Positions 7,006 through 9,827 of a DNA stretch of 9,827 bases are shown here, piece by piece. Source of the stretch: an uncultured Planctomycetaceae bacterium (GTDB lineage: Bacteria > Planctomycetota > Planctomycetia > Planctomycetales > Planctomycetaceae); assembly GCA_903823545.1 (NCBI GenBank), contig CAIJTL010001112.1, positions 1 through 9,827 on the forward strand, in the 5' to 3' direction. Positions within the stretch are counted from its first letter, which is position 1; every line of letters starts with the position of its first letter. Under the pieces are notes generated by a model that saw only the letters and a list, made by a program, of their open reading frames with translations, was not told the origin of the DNA and searched no databases. The position numbers and the translations under genes are program-made.

Positions 7006-7377
7006 ATGATCGTCAGCATGTGGATGAGTCGAAATCTGGTAACGATTGACCCGCAGACGTCGGTGATGGATGCCGCGAGGATTATGTCGCGAAAACATAT
7101 TCGGCGACTTCCTGTCGTTGAGCAGCGAGCGAGTGGTCCGCACTTGTCGGGCTTTATTTCGGCGACGGACATTTACCACTCGTTTGCGCCCGACGTGAAC
7201 CCGTTCGCGGCGGTTGTCCCAGCCTCGGTCCGTCCGCCAATCGCCGTGTGCGAAATCATGAGTCGGCACCTGCATACGACAACGACAGAAACGCCGATTG
7301 AAGAGGCGGCCAGATTGATGCGTGAGGAAAAATTGGCGCGTTGTTGGTGCTCCGCAACGAGGCACTCGTTGGCCTGA
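7006..7377 (+). CDS. CBS-pair/ACT protein (AcuB-like), 5' part before a frameshift
   Basis: CBS pairs bind adenine nucleotides and usually regulate an attached or partner protein. From the ATG at 7006 (GGAGG ten bases upstream at 6991-6995), the first CBS domain runs from about residue 4 to 60: MSRNLVTIDPQTSVMDAARIM, then HIRRLPVVE and GFISATDI with the [S/T]-x-x-D nucleotide-binding turn. The second begins at VCEIMSRHLHTTTTETP (about 81-97) and continues to LMREEK (104-109). After that the frame reads a cysteine- and tryptophan-rich tail unlike a CBS domain and stops at 7377. The proper continuation, IGALLVLRNEALVGLITESDI, is in the -1 frame. The break is at a run of five A (7328-7332); one extra A would restore a 214-residue protein. 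The ATG at 6976 is less likely, because its GGAG lies directly against it. Confidence 0.75.
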   Translation: MIVSMWMSRNLVTIDPQTSVMDAARIMSRKHIRRLPVVEQRASGPHLSGFISATDIYHSFAPDVNPFAAVVPASVRPPIAVCEIMSRHLHTTTTETPIEEAARLMREEKLARCWCSATRHSLA

Positions 7378-7649
7378 TCACCGAGTCTGATATCTTTCGA
7401 GCGTTCGTCAGTCTCTTTGATCATTCAAAGAAGTCCGTACGAATCACGTTCGACGTATCAAAGGGCGAAGACATCTTGGCGGTCGTCGCTACTCTCGCGG
7501 CTGAATTCGGCGTTCGTGTCACGAGCTTGTTTACGTGCCAGCAAGACGAACGCTCCGTCTGCGTCGTGAGAGTCACTGGTAACAAGTTCGATCCGTTCCT
7601 CGAAGCCCTGTGGAAGTCCGGTCATCCCGTGCTCAGCATCATTCATTAA
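7341..7649 (+). CDS. CBS-pair/ACT protein (AcuB-like), 3' part after the frameshift
   Basis: This frame holds the second half of CBS domain 2 (LLVLRNEALVGLITESDIFRAF) and then about 70 residues that look like an ACT domain: VRITFDVSKGEDILAVVATLAAEFGVRVTSLFTC and VCVVRVTGNKFDPFLEALWKSG. CBS-CBS-ACT is the order found in AcuB-like proteins, which are linked with acetoin use in Bacillus, though the family is much wider. The frame is open for a few codons before 7341 and matches the 5' part directly (K-IGALLVL). The TTG at 7341 has no ribosome-binding site, so this is probably not a separate gene. It is either the rest of one gene broken by a real or sequencing indel, or, less likely, reached by ribosomal slippage. 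The stop is 6 bp from the convergent sulfatase stop. Confidence 0.75.
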   Translation: MLVLRNEALVGLITESDIFRAFVSLFDHSKKSVRITFDVSKGEDILAVVATLAAEFGVRVTSLFTCQQDERSVCVVRVTGNKFDPFLEALWKSGHPVLSIIH

Positions 7650-7655
7650 AGCGAT

Positions 7656-9128
7656 CTAATCTCGAATCGACGTTGCTTTGCCGAATTGTTTCTCGAAGAG
7701 CACCTTGAAGGGATTCTCGTTTGGCCCAATCGCATCTTCGTTAACGAATTGAGGCTGCACCGAGTCCCACCAGCGGTCGTATTCCGCTTCGAGTTGTTGA
7801 ACGACTGCCGGAAACTTCGCTGCCACATCCGTCGTCTCAGCAAGGTCCGCTTTTAGATCGAAGAGTTGCCAGTTCTTGGCCTCACCCTTTGATTGGCTCA
7901 CGAGCTGGAACTGCGAATTGCGAATGCTGCTATTCGCATATTTGAACTTGGCCGGAGATGCCCCTTTCGGCCAGCGGCCAACGTGCGTCACCAGCGTTCG
8001 CTCTGGCCAGTCCGCTTGAGCGTTCTTCAGTAACGGGACCAAGCTGCGTCCCTCAATTTGAGCTCGCACGTCATCGCTCAACTTCGCACCCGCGAGTTCC
8101 GCGAGCGTCGGAAAGAAATCGATGTGAGCCGCCAGTTTCTCGACATCAGTTGGCTTAAGCATTCCAGGCCAACGCCAGAAGGAACTCGCTCGCGTTCCTC
8201 CGAGCCACGGCGTCCCTTTTTGTGCTCGCATTCCCGCGTTGAAAATGCGAGTCCCCACCGTACCGCCGTTGTCATTCATAAAGATCACGAGCGTGTCTCG
8301 CTCCAATCCCCATTCGCTCAACTTCGCAAGCAACTTGCCGACATTGTCGTCGATGTTGGCGATCATCCCGAAGAACTTGGCGACCTCTTTGTCTTTGACG
8401 AGGTCCGCGTAACGGGCCTCATCTTCCGGTCGGACTTGCAGCGGTCCGTGCGGAGCATTGGTCGCGATGTGGCAGTAGAACGGCTTCTTGCCTTTTGTTG
8501 CTTCGATCCATTGCACCGCTTGATTGAAGAACACGTCAGTGCAATACCCCTGAGTCTTCACGAACCGGCCATTGTGCAAAATCGCCGGATTGAAATACGT
8601 GTTGCCAGGCGCGTCGCCGCAACTGCCCGGATAGCTCTGCCCGATGCCACCCGCTCCGTGAATAAACATCTCGCCGAACCCGCGCCGACTCGGCCAATAC
8701 TCCGGCTCGTCACCGAGATGCCATTTTCCAAAGATCCCAGTGGCGTATCCCGCCGACTGCAACACTTGCGACAAAGTCGTCGCCGACAAGGTCAAGCGCT
8801 CTCGTTCGAGAATCGTATGCGTCACTCCGTTCCGAAACTCATGCCGCCCCGTCATCAACGCTGACCGAGTCGGCGAACAAGTCGGGCTCACCATGAAGTC
8901 CGTGAAGCGCACTCCCTCGCGATGTAGCCGATCAATATTCGGCGTCTTAAGAATCGGATTCCCATTGCACGACAAATCCCCGAAGCCTTGATCGTCAGTC
9001 AAAATGAAAACGATGTTGGGCGTGCTCGCAGACATCGCTCGATTTGCGATGAAGTCCGTACCCCAAAGAATGAAGAGGACGATTCCCCAAATGTAGGTTG
9101 TCAACACGCGGTGTCGAAAGTGGTGCAT
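7656..9128 (-). CDS. Secreted formylglycine-dependent sulfatase (S1 type)
   Basis: S1 sulfatases remove sulfate esters from sugars or other organic sulfates, using a formylglycine made from Cys. The 490-residue product has an N-terminal hydrophobic segment (about 8-28: VLTTYIWGIVLFILWGTDFIA), which looks like a signal peptide or membrane anchor. The catalytic core follows: NIVFILTDDQG with metal-binding Asp45 and Asp46, and the maturation motif CSPTR with Cys84 and Arg88. FGKWHLGD (Lys135, His137), NAPHGP (His227) and MNDNGG (Asp286, Asn287) complete the usual active site. The C-terminal part (LFDLKADLAETTDVA onwards) is normal for the family. The ATG at 9128 is preferred over an in-frame TTG at 9143, although neither has a good ribosome-binding site. 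Activity needs a formylglycine-generating enzyme or anaerobic maturase encoded elsewhere. The substrate cannot be inferred. Confidence 0.95.
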   Translation of the reverse strand: MHHFRHRVLTTYIWGIVLFILWGTDFIANRAMSASTPNIVFILTDDQGFGDLSCNGNPILKTPNIDRLHREGVRFTDFMVSPTCSPTRSALMTGRHEFRNGVTHTILERERLTLSATTLSQVLQSAGYATGIFGKWHLGDEPEYWPSRRGFGEMFIHGAGGIGQSYPGSCGDAPGNTYFNPAILHNGRFVKTQGYCTDVFFNQAVQWIEATKGKKPFYCHIATNAPHGPLQVRPEDEARYADLVKDKEVAKFFGMIANIDDNVGKLLAKLSEWGLERDTLVIFMNDNGGTVGTRIFNAGMRAQKGTPWLGGTRASSFWRWPGMLKPTDVEKLAAHIDFFPTLAELAGAKLSDDVRAQIEGRSLVPLLKNAQADWPERTLVTHVGRWPKGASPAKFKYANSSIRNSQFQLVSQSKGEAKNWQLFDLKADLAETTDVAAKFPAVVQQLEAEYDRWWDSVQPQFVNEDAIGPNENPFKVLFEKQFGKATSIRD

Positions 9129-9312
9129 TGATTCGCCGATCAATAAGAGGGTTGATGGAGGCGAAACATAACAGGGCCATCAGCCTCAACGAAAGAACGC
9201 CATCAGAAGAGCGTCTCGAACCATGTAGCAATGCAATAAGGCACTGCTAATGAAGAACAAAAATGAGACACTCATCACCACCTGCAGGTTCGCCTCCACG
9301 TCGAACCACGGC
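9129..9312. other. Intergenic region upstream of the sulfatase
   Basis: This stretch is the probable promoter region of the minus-strand sulfatase. One small perfect stem, GGTTCG/CGAACC with a 9-nt loop, lies at 9287-9307. I see no gene and no confident promoter boxes. Confidence 0.4.
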
Positions 9313-9399
9313 TGGGGTCCGGCAATTTAGTATTGGCCAACCACCGACATTGTTTGCACAACAAACCTCTGTCGGCCAATTGTGAAGTGCCTGACCCCA
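9313..9399. repeat. 87-nt imperfect palindrome with TGGGGTC ends
   Basis: The ends TGGGGTC (9313-9319) and GACCCCA (9393-9399) are exact reverse complements. Moving inward, GGCA pairs with TGCC (9321-9324/9388-9391), ATTGG with CCAAT (9332-9336/9376-9380), CCGACA with TGTCGG (9344-9349/9370-9375) and GTTTG with CAAAC (9352-9356/9362-9366), leaving a CACAA loop. A 7-nt bulge (9337-9343) lies on the left side only. The nested order of five paired blocks is hard to explain by chance. It resembles the small non-autonomous palindromes (REP-like or MITE-like) mobilised by RAYT/Y1 transposases elsewhere, but no transposase is in the window. It ends five bases from the stop codon of the orphan gene end at 9404, so a terminator role is also possible. 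Confidence 0.8.
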
Positions 9400-9403
9400 A
9401 TCA

Positions 9404-9601
9404 CTACGCCAGCAACTCGGCTTTCTCAGGGTCGTTCTTCCAGTTGAAGGTCTTGGCGAATTCGGCGGGGGTGTAGGTGCGTTGAGAGCCGTCGGGCAGC
9501 ATGGCGACGTCGACGATTTGGTCTTCGACGCCGGGACTGCCGCAGTTGGGATTGGGACGCGGAATACGCGGACGACACTGAGTGGGGTCAATCTTGAATC
9601 C
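9404..9601 (-). pseudogene. Orphan C-terminal gene fragment (copy A)
   Basis: The frame is open from an in-frame TGA (9602-9604) to a TAG at 9404-9406, 65 codons. It has no ATG, GTG or TTG before the conserved part. The last 41 residues (VEDQIVDVAMLPDGSQRTYT, then PAEFAKTFNWKNDPEKAELL and Ala) match the true gene end at 9671-9827 closely. The 24 residues before them, including PRPNPNCGSPG, do not match copy B. I do not recognise the protein family. Between the two tails, most isolated changes are at third codon positions and there are no indels, so both have been under coding constraint. As it stands, copy A lacks a start and is most likely the surviving 3' end of a second gene, or a duplicated tail. 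A domain read through from upstream is unlikely because of the TGA. Confidence 0.6.
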
Positions 9602-9801
9602 TCATTCGAGTCTTTCCTTCTTCGCCTTCTCCGTGTCTTCCGTGTCGTCCGTGTCCCACAACCTGTCTCTCTACTTACCGAGCAACTCTGCTTTCTCCGG
9701 GTCGTTTTTCCAGTTGAACTTCGCGGCGAATTCGGCGGGGGTGTAGGTGCGTTGGGAGCCGTCGGGGAGCAGGGCGACGTAGACGATTTGGTCTTCGACG
9801 C
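9411..9801 (-). repeat. Direct repeat pair, 121 bp, period 270 bp
   Basis: Positions 9411-9531 and 9681-9801 align without gaps over 121 bp with 11 mismatches by my count (about 91% identity). Both copies encode the same C-terminal tail on the minus strand and end in TAG just past the repeat. Similarity ends abruptly at the Val-Glu-Asp-Gln codons on one side and within a few codons of the stop on the other. The 149 bp between them contain a separate inverted-repeat unit (9553-9658). Confidence 0.9.
9553..9658. repeat. 106-bp unit with 29-bp imperfect inverted repeats
   Basis: The left arm 9553-9581 (starting TGGGACGCGGAATACGCGGA) and the reverse complement of the right arm 9630-9658 (starting TGGGACACGGACGACACGGA) agree at 23 of 29 positions, without gaps. 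The right arm is itself three copies of a 9-nt unit, TCCGTGTC plus one varying base, at 9630, 9639 and 9648. The 48-nt centre contains TGGGGTCA (9583-9590) and a pyrimidine-rich strand. The unit sits between the two tail copies, 12 bp downstream of the copy B stop. Arrays of the GTGTC/GACAC kind recur between genes in several bacteria as I recall; no search was possible. It could be a MITE-like insertion or a transcription-end structure. Confidence 0.7.
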
Positions 9802-9827
9802 TGCTCTCACCAGCACGACGCGCGAGC
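9671..9827 (-). CDS. C-terminal end of an unrecognised gene, cut by the window edge (copy B)
   Basis: Reading the minus strand in from the right edge, the frame is open for 51 codons to the TAG at 9671-9673. It ends LARRAGESSVEDQIVYVALL, then PDGSQRTYTPAEFAAKFNWK and NDPEKAELLGK. Because it stays open to the window edge and has clean codon structure, I take it as the true 3' end of a gene whose body lies outside. The family is not recognised; the tail looks soluble and charged, with a PAEFA-containing helix. Copy A (9404-9601) repeats this tail with changes Y to D, L to M, AK to KT and GK to A. The start and length of the full gene cannot be seen. Confidence 0.65.
   Translation of the reverse strand, partial: LARRAGESSVEDQIVYVALLPDGSQRTYTPAEFAAKFNWKNDPEKAELLGK

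Noticed and set aside
7324..7335. Programmed -1 ribosomal frameshift in the CBS-ACT gene
   Set aside because: The site reads G-GAA-AAA-TTG, which is not an X-XXY-YYZ slippery heptamer, and I saw no strong downstream stem. An indel is the simpler explanation.
8058..8864. Plus-strand open frame of 268 codons inside the sulfatase
   Set aside because: Antisense to a sulfatase with all catalytic motifs; no domain and Arg/Ser-rich composition.
9281..9307. tRNA T-arm-like GGTTCG...CGAACC
   Set aside because: The loop is 9 nt and there is no acceptor, D or anticodon arm around it; it is only a short hairpin.
9411..9801. CRISPR-like or tandem repeat array
   Set aside because: There are only two long units, both coding for the same protein tail, with no short repeat-spacer pattern and no cas genes.
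9247..9816. Minus-strand open frame of 189 codons with internal repeats (PTPPPNSPR, RRRRRRK)
   Set aside because: The repeats come from reading the duplicated tail out of frame. The correct frame gives two normal C-termini with matching stops and silent differences, so this frame is a shadow.

Overview
The window looks like planctomycete chromosome. The gene content points there: a formylglycine-type sulfatase, a Tat-exported Gfo/Idh/MocA oxidoreductase, an exported M28 metallopeptidase, a one-domain STAS protein with an unusual F-G-S motif, and intergenic palindromes built on a core (cccgaagcgtcagcgaggg) that I recall as common in this phylum. The phylum call is inference from family content and recall; no database was searched.

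Layout, left to right. (1) queC (84-788, minus), a preQ0 biosynthesis enzyme, is divergent from an unrecognised six-helix membrane protein (988-1596, plus) that appears to be built from three copies of a two-helix unit. (2) Convergent to it, a large LOG-family protein (1623-2687, minus) lies downstream of a STAS-domain protein (2829-3212, minus). A perfect 22-bp inverted repeat sits between these two. (3) After an intergenic stretch with small hairpins comes the Tat-exported Gfo/Idh/MocA oxidoreductase (3497-4867, minus), divergent from the M28 peptidase (5132-6721, plus). (4) A CBS-CBS-ACT protein of the AcuB type (7006-7649, plus) is broken by a one-base frameshift at a five-A run. It converges, with a 6-bp gap, on a sulfatase (7656-9128, minus). 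(5) The right end (about 9130-9827) has no intact gene. It holds an 87-nt imperfect palindrome, an orphan gene 3' end, a second inverted-repeat unit, and the true 3' end of a gene that runs off the window. The two gene ends are about 91% identical over 121 bp.

Most genes here are single units in alternating directions, so the window is not one operon or pathway. Three products (oxidoreductase, peptidase, sulfatase) carry export signals and fit the polymer-degrading life typical of planctomycetes. The part most likely to be unusual is the right end, where gene-tail duplication and palindromic elements are interleaved. I found no defence system, CRISPR array, RNA gene or intact transposase.

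Four starts were placed inside longer open frames using ribosome-binding sites or signal peptides: LOG protein 2687, M28 peptidase GTG 5132, CBS protein 7006, sulfatase 9128.
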